NCBI GenBank assembly: GCA_016719755.1
Contig: JADJYM010000011.1
Coordinates: 372,001 to 436,000 of the forward strand
DNA from: Novosphingobium sp.
Lineage (GTDB): Bacteria > Pseudomonadota > Alphaproteobacteria > Sphingomonadales > Sphingomonadaceae
Reading direction: 5' to 3'
Length of the DNA: 64,000 nt
Shown here: positions 17,779-28,386 of the stretch, in pieces
How positions within the stretch are numbered: the stretch's first letter is position 1
Layout: every line of letters begins with the position of its first letter
Notes under the pieces: model-generated
Told to the model about the DNA's origin: nothing
The model's database searches: none
The model's input: the letters and a program-made list of their open reading frames with translations, nothing else
Position numbers and translations under genes: made by a program

Positions 17779-17810
17779 GGCGGTTCAGGACAATGAAAGC
17801 CTGAACCGCC
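17779..17810 (+). terminator. Perfect 11-bp hairpin between the paralogous genes
   Basis: GGCGGTTCAGG (17779-17789) pairs fully with 17800-17810 around a 10-base loop. No T run follows, so it is a weak intrinsic terminator at best. It could also stabilise the upstream mRNA end. Confidence 0.5.
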
Positions 17811-17889
17811 TAGTCACAGGTCTATGTGGGGCAGGTGGGCTGTCGGCGGGTGCCAGGGCTTGAAGCTTCCCCGTGGAGGGTTCGCAGAG

Positions 17890-18432
17890 ATGTTCAGCAA
17901 GTTTCAGCGCGGCGCGGCAGTTCTTGCATCGGCCGCAGTCCTTACTCTGGCGGCAACACCGGCCCTGGCCCGCGATCGCGGCTGGGGTGGGCATTACGGG
18001 CGCCATCACGACGATGGCGTTTCGGCGGGCGATGTCCTTGCCGGTGTTCTGATCATCGGAGGCATCGCCGCCATCGCCAGCGCCGCGAGCAAGAGCAAGA
18101 AGGACCGCGAGGCGCGCGAGCAGGCTGGTGACGAATACCGTTATCCTGGCCAGCAGGGCGATCCTCAGCGCAACGATTCTGGGGGTTACGGCAATTCCGG
18201 CTCGGATAACCGGCCTGAATGGCGCGAAGGCAACGGGATCAATGGCGCGGTCGACCGCTGTCTTGAAGAGTTGGAGCGCGGCTCGACCAAGGTTGAAGGC
18301 GTCGATTCGGTAAACCGCGAGGGTGCGGGCTGGCGTGTTGCCGGGCGCACCGGTGGCGGCCAGGATTTTGCCTGCACCGTCGACACCGATGGCAGGATTC
18401 GCTCGGTCAGCATCGACGGCCGCGCGATCTGA
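17890..18432 (+). CDS. Secreted protein of unknown function, second of a tandem pair
   Basis: The 180-residue product is a paralogue of the preceding gene. Its signal peptide ends near TPALARD, and the same hydrophobic block appears (DGVSAGDVLAGVLIIGGIAA and IASAAS). A Gln/Asp/Asn-rich linker leads to a C-terminal domain with AVDRCLEELER and DFACTVDTDGRI. The two cysteines, the GWRVAGR strand and the final DGRA match positions in the first copy. The frame is open 66 bases further upstream, but the ATG at 17890 gives a proper signal peptide and has GGAGGG 10 bases before it. Function unknown. Confidence 0.8.
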   Translation: MFSKFQRGAAVLASAAVLTLAATPALARDRGWGGHYGRHHDDGVSAGDVLAGVLIIGGIAAIASAASKSKKDREAREQAGDEYRYPGQQGDPQRNDSGGYGNSGSDNRPEWREGNGINGAVDRCLEELERGSTKVEGVDSVNREGAGWRVAGRTGGGQDFACTVDTDGRIRSVSIDGRAI

Positions 18433-18454
18433 TCCTGAAACCTGCACCAACAAC

Positions 18455-18486
18455 GGGCCGCGTGCTTCACCAGGAGCACGCGGCCC
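18455..18486. terminator. Bidirectional hairpin terminator between converging genes
   Basis: A perfect 12-bp stem (18455-18466 with 18475-18486) with an 8-base loop lies in the 67-base gap between the converging secreted-protein gene and the esterase gene. TGCTGTTTCC follows on the plus strand. It probably serves both transcripts. Confidence 0.6.
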
Positions 18487-18499
18487 TGCTGTTTCCGCT

Positions 18500-19447
18500 T
18501 TATGGAATCCTGAGCAAACGTGCGATGGCGCCCAGCTGATCACGGGCGAAGGCCTTGGCTATCCGGCTTTCCGCGACCGCGTTGAACGCGTGGATCGCAC
18601 CCGGATAGCAGTGCAGTTCAACCTCGACCCCGGCCGCGACAAGGCGGCGAGCGTAATCCAGATCCTCGTCGAGGAATAGATCGAGGGCTCCGGTGCCGAT
18701 CCAGGTGGGCGGCAGGCCCGACAGGTCTTCGGCCAGGGCAGGCGAGAACCAGCCTTTGCGAACATCGTCCGCTGCATAGTCGCCGCGCAGTGCCTCCCAC
18801 CCAAACACGTTCGATTCGCGGTTCCAGATGAACTCGCCGGTCGTGGGGTTGTGCCAGGGGCAGTTCTGACCGCCGGTGCGGTGATCGAGCATCGGGTAAG
18901 TCAGGAACTGCGCGGCAAGCGCAGGGCCGCCTGTATCGCGCGCCATCAGTGCCGTCGCCGCCGCGAGACCGCCACCGGCGCTTTCTCCGATGATGCCGAT
19001 CCGGGCCGGATCGATTCCCAGTTCGTCCGCGCTGCCCGCCAGCCATGCCAGCGCGGCCAGGCAATCCTCCTGAGGGGCCGGGAACGGGTGCTCTGGCGCG
19101 AGCCGGTATTCGACCGAGGCGACGGGGATGCCCAGCGCCGCCGCCGTGCCCGAAGGACCGTGCTGCATCGATTTCGCCGATCCGATGATCATCCCGCCGC
19201 CATGGATGTGGAGCAGAGCGGGGCGGTCCCGCGCATCGGGCGAGGGATCGTACCAGTAGATTTCGAGTACTCCTCCTGGGCCGGCAATTGTCTTGACCTG
19301 GGGCGCCAGCGGTGGCTCGCCGAGGAACGCAAAGCGCTCGGCCGAAGCCACCCGTGCTGCGGGCAGGCTTTCGCGCGTGAACCCGGTGAAGGGCATCAGA
19401 TCGATCAGCGGCAGGATCTCCGGATCGACAAGGTGGCGAGTGGTCAT
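18500..19447 (-). CDS. Alpha/beta hydrolase of the hormone-sensitive lipase group (esterase)
   Basis: The 315-residue protein shows the HSL-family oxyanion motif HGGG (residues 82-85) and the nucleophile in GESAGG (Ser156). Further on are an acid in LDLFLDEDLDYA and a histidine in PGAIHAFN. There is no signal peptide, so it should be a cytosolic carboxylesterase acting on short acyl or aryl esters. The physiological substrate cannot be read from the sequence. It diverges from uvrC and converges on the secreted-protein pair. Confidence 0.9.
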   Translation of the reverse strand: MTTRHLVDPEILPLIDLMPFTGFTRESLPAARVASAERFAFLGEPPLAPQVKTIAGPGGVLEIYWYDPSPDARDRPALLHIHGGGMIIGSAKSMQHGPSGTAAALGIPVASVEYRLAPEHPFPAPQEDCLAALAWLAGSADELGIDPARIGIIGESAGGGLAAATALMARDTGGPALAAQFLTYPMLDHRTGGQNCPWHNPTTGEFIWNRESNVFGWEALRGDYAADDVRKGWFSPALAEDLSGLPPTWIGTGALDLFLDEDLDYARRLVAAGVEVELHCYPGAIHAFNAVAESRIAKAFARDQLGAIARLLRIP

Positions 19448-19546
19448 GGCATCCCCTGCATATTTTCTCCGGCATCAGGCTAACACCCGGGGAAAGCTGC
19501 GAACAAGGCGCTTTTGTCGCACGCGGACAATCCCTATCTCTCGCTC

Positions 19547-21481
19547 ATGCCCCGCAACCCCACACCGCCAGACCGGCAGAGCGAGGAACGCTTCAATGAG
19601 GAGCGGGCGACCTATACCATGAAGGGCAGCCAGCCCGACCTGGAGACCGGCATCGCAGCGATCCGCGAGGTTCAGGCCACATTGAAGCCCAAGCCCGGCG
19701 TTTACCGGATGATCGATGCGCGCGGCGACGTACTCTATGTTGGCAAGGCGCGGGCACTCAAGAATCGGGTCGCCAACTACACTCAGGTGGAGCGTCTGCC
19801 GCTCAGGCTGAAGCGGATGGTCGCGCAGACGCGCTCCATGACCATCGTCACCACCAATTCCGAGGCCGAGGCGCTGCTGCTGGAGGCGCAGCTGATCAAG
19901 CGCTACCGCCCACCCTACAACGTGCTGCTGCGCGACGATAAATCGTTTCCCTTTATCCTGCTGCGTGCGGACCACGACTTTCCCAGGATTACAAAGCATC
20001 GCGGCGCGCGCCGGGCCAAGGGCAATTACTATGGTCCCTTCGCCAGCGCCGGTTCGGTCAACACGACGATCAATGCGCTGCAGAAGCTGTTCCTGCTGCG
20101 CAGTTGCACCGACAGCTTTTTTGCCCGGCGCGACCGGCCCTGCCTGCTTTACCAGATCAAGCGCTGCTCCGCGCCCTGTGTCGGCCGGATCGACGCTGCG
20201 GGCTATGCCGAGCTGGTGGGCGAGGCGAAGGACTTTCTCGGCGGGCGCTCCTCGGCCGTCCAGGCGAAGATCACCACACAGATGGAGGAAGCGGCCGGGG
20301 CACTCGATTTCGAGCGCGCCGCCATGCTGCGCGACCGGCTGCGGGCGGCGACCTTCATCCAGGGCAGTCAGGCCGTGAACGCCGAAGGTGTGGGCAATGC
20401 CGACGTGTTCGCGGTCGCCCAGCGTAATGGCCAGTTCGGCGTGCAGGCCTTCTTCATTCGCGGCGGCCAGAATTGGGGGCATCGCGCCTTCTTTCCCGCC
20501 CATACCGAGGGGCTGGACGAAGCCGAGGTGCTGACCAGTTTCCTAGCCCAGTTCTACGAGGAAGTGCCCCCGCCGCGCCTGATCCTGACTGACCGGGAAC
20601 TGCCCGAAGGTGAGCTGCTGGCCGAGGCTCTGGCTGGTGCAGCGGGGGGCAAGGTCGATATTTCGGTGCCCCAGCGCGGCGATCGTCGCCGCCTGATCCA
20701 GCAGGCCCACCGCAATGCCGAGGAAGCGATCGAACGGCGCCAGGCGGAAACCGGGAGCAAGGCCCGGCTGAACCGCGAACTCGCCGAATTCCTCGAGCTG
20801 CCCGAGCCGCCGGAGCGGATCGAGGTTTACGACAACAGCCATGTCCAGGGAGCCCATGCGCTGGGTGCGATGATCGTGGCAGGACCGGAAGGTTTCGTGA
20901 AGGGCCAGTACCGTAAATGGAACATCAAGGCGGCGCAGACCAACGATGACTTCGCGATGATGCGAGAAGTGTTCCAGCGCCGCTTTGCCCGCGCCCAGGA
21001 CGAGGACCCGGACCGTGATGGCGGGATGTGGCCCGATCTGGTGCTGATCGATGGCGGTAAGGGCCAGATGAGCGCGGCGCGCGATACGTTGGAGGAACTG
21101 GGGATCGAGGATGTGCCGCTGATCGCCATCGCCAAGGGCCCGCACCACGGGCGTGATGGGCGGGAAGTGTTTCATTTCCCCGATGGGCGGGAAAAGATGC
21201 TGCCGGTCAATTCACCGCTGCTGTTCCACCTCCAGCGGCTGCGCGACGAAGTCCACCGCTTTGCTATCGGGGCGCACCGCGAAAAGCGCAGCCGGGCGAT
21301 CACTGCCAGTCCTCTGGACGAGATTCCTGGCATCGGCCCGGCGCGCAAACGCGCGCTACTTCTGCACTTCGGGACGGCTGGAAAGGTCCGCGCAGCGGCG
21401 CTGGAAGACCTGCAACGCGCTCCCGGCGTCAGCGCTGCGGTGGCGCAGGCGGTTTACGATTTCTACCATCCGGGCGGCTAA
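19547..21481 (+). CDS. uvrC: Excinuclease ABC subunit C
   Basis: The 644-residue protein makes both incisions in nucleotide-excision repair with UvrA and UvrB. A GIY-YIG nuclease domain at the N-terminus (GVYRMIDARGDVLYVGKARA) is followed by the UVR motif (about residues 210-245, QMEEAAGALDFERAAMLRD). The RNase-H-like endonuclease half contains EVYDNSHVQGAHALGAMIV and DLVLIDGGKGQ, and the protein ends in a helix-hairpin-helix pair (IPGIGPARKRALL). A TTG 33 bases upstream is possible, but the ATG fits better. Length is normal. Confidence 0.97.
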   Translation: MPRNPTPPDRQSEERFNEERATYTMKGSQPDLETGIAAIREVQATLKPKPGVYRMIDARGDVLYVGKARALKNRVANYTQVERLPLRLKRMVAQTRSMTIVTTNSEAEALLLEAQLIKRYRPPYNVLLRDDKSFPFILLRADHDFPRITKHRGARRAKGNYYGPFASAGSVNTTINALQKLFLLRSCTDSFFARRDRPCLLYQIKRCSAPCVGRIDAAGYAELVGEAKDFLGGRSSAVQAKITTQMEEAAGALDFERAAMLRDRLRAATFIQGSQAVNAEGVGNADVFAVAQRNGQFGVQAFFIRGGQNWGHRAFFPAHTEGLDEAEVLTSFLAQFYEEVPPPRLILTDRELPEGELLAEALAGAAGGKVDISVPQRGDRRRLIQQAHRNAEEAIERRQAETGSKARLNRELAEFLELPEPPERIEVYDNSHVQGAHALGAMIVAGPEGFVKGQYRKWNIKAAQTNDDFAMMREVFQRRFARAQDEDPDRDGGMWPDLVLIDGGKGQMSAARDTLEELGIEDVPLIAIAKGPHHGRDGREVFHFPDGREKMLPVNSPLLFHLQRLRDEVHRFAIGAHREKRSRAITASPLDEIPGIGPARKRALLLHFGTAGKVRAAALEDLQRAPGVSAAVAQAVYDFYHPGG

Positions 21482-21508
21482 GCCGTCCTTCGCAAAGGAG
21501 AATCCGAC

Positions 21509-22336
21509 ATGAGCAACAGTCCCTGGACCCATAGCCGCAGCGCCGGTGCGGCCGATGACATCGACTTCGAGATCAAGGGGCAGGAACTCCAGTTCCTCGA
21601 GATCGAACTCGATCCTGGCGAAAGCGCCGTGGCCGAAGCCGGCGCCATGGTCTGGAAGGATTCAAGCGTGCAGATGAGCACAGTGTTCGGCGACGGGCGC
21701 GGCGCTGAAGGCGGCTTCATGGGCAAGCTGCTGGGCGCGGGCAAGCGGCTGGTGACGGGTGAAAGCCTGTTCACCACGGTCTATACCCATCAGGGCCAGG
21801 GCAAGGCGCGTGTTGCCTTTTCGGCGCCGGTGCCGGGCGCGATCCTGCCGATCAAGCTGGATCAGGTCGGTGGCGCACTGATCTGCCAGAAGGACAGCTT
21901 CCTCGCCGCCGCGCGCGGCGTGTCAATCGGCGTCCACTTCCAGCGCAAGATTCTTACCGGACTGTTCGGCGGTGAAGGGTTCATCATGCAGCACCTGTCG
22001 GGCGACGGCTGGGTCTTCGTCCAGATGGGCGGCACCATTGTGGAACGCCAACTGGCGCCCGGCGAGGAGCTCCACGTCGATACCGGCTGCATCGCGGCGA
22101 TGACCGCCGATGTCGATTTCGACATCCAGACCGTCGGCGGCGTCAAGTCGATGCTGTTTGGCGGGGAAGGGCTGTTCTTCGCGCGGTTGCGCGGCCCGGG
22201 CCGTGTGTGGATCCAGTCGCTGCCGTTCTCGCGCCTGGCCGGACGGATGCTCGCGGCGGCGGGCAGCACTGGCGGCGCGAACCGCGGCGAAGGATCGCTG
22301 CTCGGCTCGCTTGGCAACCTGCTCGACGGCGACTGA
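21509..22336 (+). CDS. AIM24 / TIGR00266 family protein
   Basis: The 275-residue protein matches the AIM24 (formerly DUF124) family. It has the early LEIELDPGESAVAEAGAMVW motif, a glycine-rich centre (GEGFIMQHLSGDGWVFVQ) and the GEELHVDTGCIAAM repeat. Members form beta-rich structures, and their molecular role in bacteria is not settled. It follows uvrC by 27 bases with an AAAGGAGAA ribosome-binding site, so it is probably cotranscribed. No signal peptide or membrane helix is seen. Confidence 0.85.
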   Translation: MSNSPWTHSRSAGAADDIDFEIKGQELQFLEIELDPGESAVAEAGAMVWKDSSVQMSTVFGDGRGAEGGFMGKLLGAGKRLVTGESLFTTVYTHQGQGKARVAFSAPVPGAILPIKLDQVGGALICQKDSFLAAARGVSIGVHFQRKILTGLFGGEGFIMQHLSGDGWVFVQMGGTIVERQLAPGEELHVDTGCIAAMTADVDFDIQTVGGVKSMLFGGEGLFFARLRGPGRVWIQSLPFSRLAGRMLAAAGSTGGANRGEGSLLGSLGNLLDGD

Positions 22337-22342
22337 CCCGGT

Positions 22343-23530
22343 TTACTGCCCTGCGTCGACCAGGGCCTGGACCTGACGATAGAACGCCTCGCGCGCGTCA
22401 GGTTCCGGGCCCTTGGTGGCGCGGGTCCAGTCGGCATTGCTGGCGATGACCAGGCGGCGCTTGGGATCGATGAAGATGCCCTGGCCGAAAATCCCCTGCG
22501 CCGCGACCGAGCCATCGTCATAGGTCCACCACTGGTAGCCATAACCCTTGCCCGGTTCGCCGATGTCTTTTTGCTTGATGGTTGCCTGGGCGAACCAGCC
22601 CTCGGGGACGATCTGCTTCGAGCCTGCCTTGCCACCCGCCAGAACGAACAGGCCAAAGCGCGCATAGTCGCGGGTCGCGGCCTGGATGCAGCAGCCGGCA
22701 ATCTCGTGACCCGTCTTGCCTAGCAGCCATGTTGCGGGCGCTTCCATGCCTGCAGGTTGCCAGATCTTTTCCTTAAGATACTGGGCCAGCGGCTTGCCGG
22801 TAGCCGAACTGACAAGCACGCCAACCAGGTTGGTTTCCCCGGTATTGTAGTGCCAGACTTCGCCCGGCGGATGGGCGCGCGGCAACTTGCGCATATAGCT
22901 GACTGTCGCGTCCATGCCGGGTTCGGGCTCGGCATTGTTGAACATGGCCACGTCCGATTTCGGATCCTCGTAGTCCTCGTTCCAGCGCACGCCTGAACTC
23001 ATCGTCAGCAACTGGCGGACGGTCACGTCGTCATAGGCAGACCCCCGCAGACCAGGAACATAGACGCTGACCTTGTCCTCAAGGCTCTTGATCTTGCCGT
23101 CCTGGATCGCCGCGCCGACCAGTGTCGAGGTGAACGACTTGGCCACCGAGAAACTGGTCCAGCGGCCCTTGGCATCGAAACCCAGGCCGTAACGCTCGAA
23201 CCGCACCTTGCCGTCCTGCACAATCACGAGTCCGGCGGCGCGCTGCTGGGCCATGTACTGATCGATGCCCGGAATGGTGAGCGGCTTGCCAGCTGGCAGG
23301 GGCCGCGGCGTTGCCGATGGGGCAATCGTACTGGCTTCGGCAAGGAAGGGCAGGCGGTCCATCGCCCGGAACGCGGCATCGCGTTGGTCCTGCTGCCACA
23401 TCAGCACGTCACGATCGGTTGGCAAGGCGGCCAGCAGTCCGCGCGTTTCCTTGTCGAGACTGCCCAGCCAGGCCCCGCCCGCCACCAGTGCGGCGGCCAG
23501 CGTTCCAAGCAGGATTGTGCGCTTCCTCAT
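22343..23530 (-). CDS. Serine hydrolase of the beta-lactamase class C / esterase group
   Basis: The 395-residue protein has an N-terminal membrane anchor or signal (residues 5-22). It carries the SxxK catalytic motif SVAK (Ser128, Lys131) and the tyrosine motif HYNTGE (Tyr228). This fold covers class C beta-lactamases, DD-peptidases and esterases. Housekeeping esterases or peptidases of this type are common, and nothing here shows true antibiotic hydrolysis. It probably acts in the periplasm. It is followed by tesB in the reverse direction of transcription order (tesB upstream, 25 bases). Confidence 0.88.
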   Translation of the reverse strand: MRKRTILLGTLAAALVAGGAWLGSLDKETRGLLAALPTDRDVLMWQQDQRDAAFRAMDRLPFLAEASTIAPSATPRPLPAGKPLTIPGIDQYMAQQRAAGLVIVQDGKVRFERYGLGFDAKGRWTSFSVAKSFTSTLVGAAIQDGKIKSLEDKVSVYVPGLRGSAYDDVTVRQLLTMSSGVRWNEDYEDPKSDVAMFNNAEPEPGMDATVSYMRKLPRAHPPGEVWHYNTGETNLVGVLVSSATGKPLAQYLKEKIWQPAGMEAPATWLLGKTGHEIAGCCIQAATRDYARFGLFVLAGGKAGSKQIVPEGWFAQATIKQKDIGEPGKGYGYQWWTYDDGSVAAQGIFGQGIFIDPKRRLVIASNADWTRATKGPEPDAREAFYRQVQALVDAGQ

Positions 23531-23555
23531 TATGCCTCTCCCTCTCCCCCTGGGG

Positions 23556-24446
23556 TCAGCCCTTCGGCTTGATCTCCCGGATCAGTCCTTCCTGCGCCGT
23601 TTCGGCTACCAGTCGGCCATCGGCCGTGAAAATCCGCCCGCGGTTAAGGCCGCGCGCGCCGCCGGCCCAGGGGCTATCGGTGGCATAGAGCAGCCAATCG
23701 TCAGCGCGGAAATCGTCGTGGAACCATACGACGTGGTCAAGGCTGACCCCCATCAGGTTGCCGACTGTCCACGACAGACCATGTGGCAGCGTGCAGGTGC
23801 CCAGCAGCGACATGTCGCTGGCATAGGCAAGCACGGCCCGGTGGATGCGCGGATCGTCGGGCAGGGGCGCGCAGGCACGGAACCAGGTGTGAGCCCTCGG
23901 CTCGCTGGGCTCGGCGCCCATCCAGTGACGCTTTTCGACCGGACGAAGTTCGATCGGACGCGGCGCGATCATCTGCGCGCGCTTGTCCTCGGGGACGAGG
24001 TGAAGGTACTGGCGGCGCAGCTCCGCTTCGCTTGGCAGATCGTCCGGCAGCGGAACGTCCGGCATCGCGTCCTGGTGACGCGGCCCGTCCTCGCGGCGGT
24101 GAAACGAGGCGACGAGGTTGAGGATCGGCGTGCCGAGCTGGCTTGCCACCACGCGCCGGTTGGAGAAGCTTCCTCCGTCAAGATCGCGCTCGACCTTGAA
24201 GTCGATTTCGTGATCCTCGCTCCCGCCGCGCAGGAAGTAGGCGTGAAGCGAATGGACCGCACGGTCTTCGGCGACGGTGCGTTCGGCAGCGGCGAGGGCC
24301 TGGGCAATCACCTGTCCGCCAAACACCCGGCCAACGCCGCCGCGCTTGCGCCGTCCGGCAAAGTGGCCTTCCTCCTGCCCGGGCTTGACGTCGAGCAGCT
24401 TGACCAGCCAGCGGACCAGTTCTTCCGAAGTCGGTTGCTTTTCCAT
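23556..24446 (-). CDS. tesB: Acyl-CoA thioesterase II
   Basis: The 296-residue protein is a double-hotdog thioesterase that hydrolyses acyl-CoA to free acid and CoA in the cytosol. It has FGGQVIAQALAAAERTV in the first half and the catalytic elements of TesB in the second: Asp in AYASDMSLLGT, the SLDHVVWFHDDFRADDW strand, and Gln near LVAETAQEGL. Length is normal. It lies 25 bases upstream of the serine hydrolase gene and 33 bases downstream of the GNAT-like gene, all on the minus strand, so the three may be one transcript. Confidence 0.93.
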   Translation of the reverse strand: MEKQPTSEELVRWLVKLLDVKPGQEEGHFAGRRKRGGVGRVFGGQVIAQALAAAERTVAEDRAVHSLHAYFLRGGSEDHEIDFKVERDLDGGSFSNRRVVASQLGTPILNLVASFHRREDGPRHQDAMPDVPLPDDLPSEAELRRQYLHLVPEDKRAQMIAPRPIELRPVEKRHWMGAEPSEPRAHTWFRACAPLPDDPRIHRAVLAYASDMSLLGTCTLPHGLSWTVGNLMGVSLDHVVWFHDDFRADDWLLYATDSPWAGGARGLNRGRIFTADGRLVAETAQEGLIREIKPKG

Positions 24447-24479
24447 ACCCTTCGCCTTTGCGGCGCGGGAAGGGCGGCG

Positions 24480-25760
24480 TCAACCGGTCTGGCGGTCAAT
24501 TCCGGTGGGATTGCGGCCCAGTTCGGCGCGCACCAGCTGACCGAACAGCGCGCGCCGCAGGCCTCCCCCGATGGCGATAGACAGGCGTCCGACCAGCCGC
24601 CGCTCGCGCCAGATGTGGTCGATCATCGGGTGATCGGCTGCGGCGCAGCTGTCGCACCAATCGATCCCGTCGCGGTCCAGCAGGGCAAGGTTCTCGCGCT
24701 GGAGCAGTACCCCCGGGGAGAAGCGTGCGTAGCGCTCATCGAAGGCGGTCTTGTAGGAATAGGAACCCGGCGGGGAGATGAAATTGGCCAGCATGGCGAT
24801 GGGCTCGTCATCCAGCGAAAGGGTGAGACGCTCGAGCCGACCCTGCGCGGCAGCGCCCGACAGGGCCTCGCGGAACATCCGTGCCGTCGCCTGGTGCGAG
24901 GCAAGCGCGGAACCTGCCGCGCCTTTCCAGCCCGAGTGTTCAAGTGCCAGAAAGTCATCGATCCATCTCGCCAGGCGGTGATCATCGTCGCGGCGCTCGA
25001 ACGTCAGTTCGCCTAGCTCGCCAAGGCGGTTGTGCTGACGGCGCAGTTCCTTGCGCTTCTTTCCGGAAAGGGAGGATTCGAAATAATCCGGCGCGGACAG
25101 AGAAGATGCGAGCATCGCCCGCTCTTCGCCGTGAACCAGCGCTGCGGAGCGGCCCTGCTCGGCGAGCACGGCCTGCAGTGCGGCGTGAAGCGGTCCGTCC
25201 AACGGCATTTGTGCAAGGTGCAGAAACAGGCCGGCACCGGCATTCTGGTCGAGCCAGTTGAACAGCGCGCGCCAGAAGGGCCGTTCGAGTCCGGCGGCGA
25301 CCAGCGGTGCGCCGAGGAAACAATTGCCGTGAACCCAGTTGCACCACTGCGGTATCGGCCAGCGGTAATAGCGGGGCTCGCGCCGCAAGGGAAGGATCCC
25401 GGCCAGTTCCCCGTCATGGTCAAAGCGCAGGATGGCGACGCTGCCCTGCGGATCAAGCGCGCGCAGCGCGGCGAGCAGGTACCAGCTTTCGTGGAACGGA
25501 TTTGGCTCGCTGGCCCATTGCGCCAAGGCATCCCAGGCGAGGCGGAACTCGGGCGTGTCCAGGCTTCGCCATGGCGCAAGCCGTGCACAGGACTGCCTGG
25601 CGGCTTCTTCATTCGAAGGAGCCGCCGAACTGTCACGCCGCATCGTAGCCGCAATGGCCAATAGGGTATTCCCGCAACCGATCTGGGGCCGAAGTGGCCG
25701 TCTTCCGGGAAGGAGCTTAACGGCCAATCGCCAAGGAATGGCTAACAGCAATGCCGACAT
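24480..25760 (-). CDS. GNAT-fold (CelD/BioF2-like) acyltransferase
   Basis: The protein resembles the CelD/FemAB-like GNAT group: a first half with NPFHESWYLLAALRALDP, a KKRKELRRQHNRL helix, and a second half with LTLSLDDEPIAMLANFISP and GVLLQRENLALL. Such proteins transfer acyl or aminoacyl groups in envelope polysaccharide or glycan pathways. The substrate here is unknown. The frame starts at a far ATG (426 residues), but an internal ATG at 25643 would give 387 residues and a less odd N-terminus. I therefore regard the first 39 codons as uncertain. Confidence 0.72.
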   Translation of the reverse strand: MSALLLAIPWRLAVKLLPGRRPLRPQIGCGNTLLAIAATMRRDSSAAPSNEEAARQSCARLAPWRSLDTPEFRLAWDALAQWASEPNPFHESWYLLAALRALDPQGSVAILRFDHDGELAGILPLRREPRYYRWPIPQWCNWVHGNCFLGAPLVAAGLERPFWRALFNWLDQNAGAGLFLHLAQMPLDGPLHAALQAVLAEQGRSAALVHGEERAMLASSLSAPDYFESSLSGKKRKELRRQHNRLGELGELTFERRDDDHRLARWIDDFLALEHSGWKGAAGSALASHQATARMFREALSGAAAQGRLERLTLSLDDEPIAMLANFISPPGSYSYKTAFDERYARFSPGVLLQRENLALLDRDGIDWCDSCAAADHPMIDHIWRERRLVGRLSIAIGGGLRRALFGQLVRAELGRNPTGIDRQTG

Positions 25761-25774
25761 GCGCCTGGCTGCAA

Positions 25775-25808
25775 AGCAAAACCCCGTCCGGATCGCTCCG
25801 AACGGGGC
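25775..25808 (-). terminator. Rho-independent terminator of hppA
   Basis: Read on the minus strand, a GC-rich stem (AGCCCCGTTCGG pairing with CCGGACGGGG around AGCGAT) is followed by TTTTGCTTT. It begins 30 bases past the hppA stop. Confidence 0.75.
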
Positions 25809-25837
25809 TTGCCTTCAGCCATTGGGTCGGCGCGGGA

Positions 25838-27964
<2,127 letters not shown>

Positions 27965-27998
27965 AGGACCTCCCCCCTTTTTTCCAAGACATTTGAAA

Positions 27999-28018
27999 AG
28001 CCCCGCGCGTGCGGGGCT
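27999..28018 (-). promoter_or_regulatory. Terminator-like hairpin in the hppA leader
   Basis: On the minus strand AGCCCCGC pairs perfectly with GCGGGGCT around a 4-base loop and is followed at once by TTTT. It ends 35 bases before the hppA start codon. No gene lies upstream on this strand, so it is not a terminator for another gene. It could attenuate hppA or protect the 5' end of the mRNA. Confidence 0.5.
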
Positions 28019-28028
28019 CACGGGAGAG

Positions 28029-28055
28029 GCTATAGGGGGATTCGGGGTAATGCAA
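28029..28055 (-). promoter_or_regulatory. Candidate hppA promoter
   Basis: On the minus strand TTGCAT (28055-28050) and TATAGC (28034-28029) lie 15 bases apart, a short spacer. If used, the transcript would begin a few bases before the leader hairpin. This is a weak consensus match only. Confidence 0.3.
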
Positions 28056-28191
28056 CGCTTTCGGGACGGTTGGGCGAAGCTGGCCCGGCAGGTAGCGTCG
28101 CGCCCGTCCGTTTCAGTGCGGGACAGGCGCCGGATTGCCGGCAAACGACGGATTCTTGCCAGACACAATGGTTTGTGAGAGGTTAACGCCC

Positions 28192-28386
28192 ATGCAAACC
28201 GCACTCAGGCAACTGTTCCACTGGATGCCCTTCCTGTTCGGGATCGGCTTCATCGCCCCGCTTATCGCCCAGACCATGGCCTATTGGGAGATTCCGGCGC
28301 CCTTCGGGATCAGCCGGATCGCGTTTGGCCTGATGATCGGGGCGCCCTGGGGACTCTATGCGACGTTGAGGGGGCGCTGGCTGTGA
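28192..28386 (+). CDS. Small membrane protein of unknown function
   Basis: The 64-residue product has one or two hydrophobic segments ([20 protein letters not shown] and [15 protein letters not shown]). It is preceded by a GAGAGG ribosome-binding site. The frame extends upstream, but the ATG at 28192 is the plausible start. Its stop overlaps the start of the desaturase-like gene (GTGA), so the two are probably translated together and may act together at the membrane. I do not recognise a family. Confidence 0.65.
   Translation: MQTALRQLFHWMPFLFGIGFIAPLIAQTMAYWEIPAPFGISRIAFGLMIGAPWGLYATLRGRWL

Noticed and set aside
22343-23530. Antibiotic-resistance beta-lactamase
   Set aside because: The fold is right (SVAK, YNT), but there is no KTG match I can assert, and most such chromosomal proteins are esterases or peptidases.
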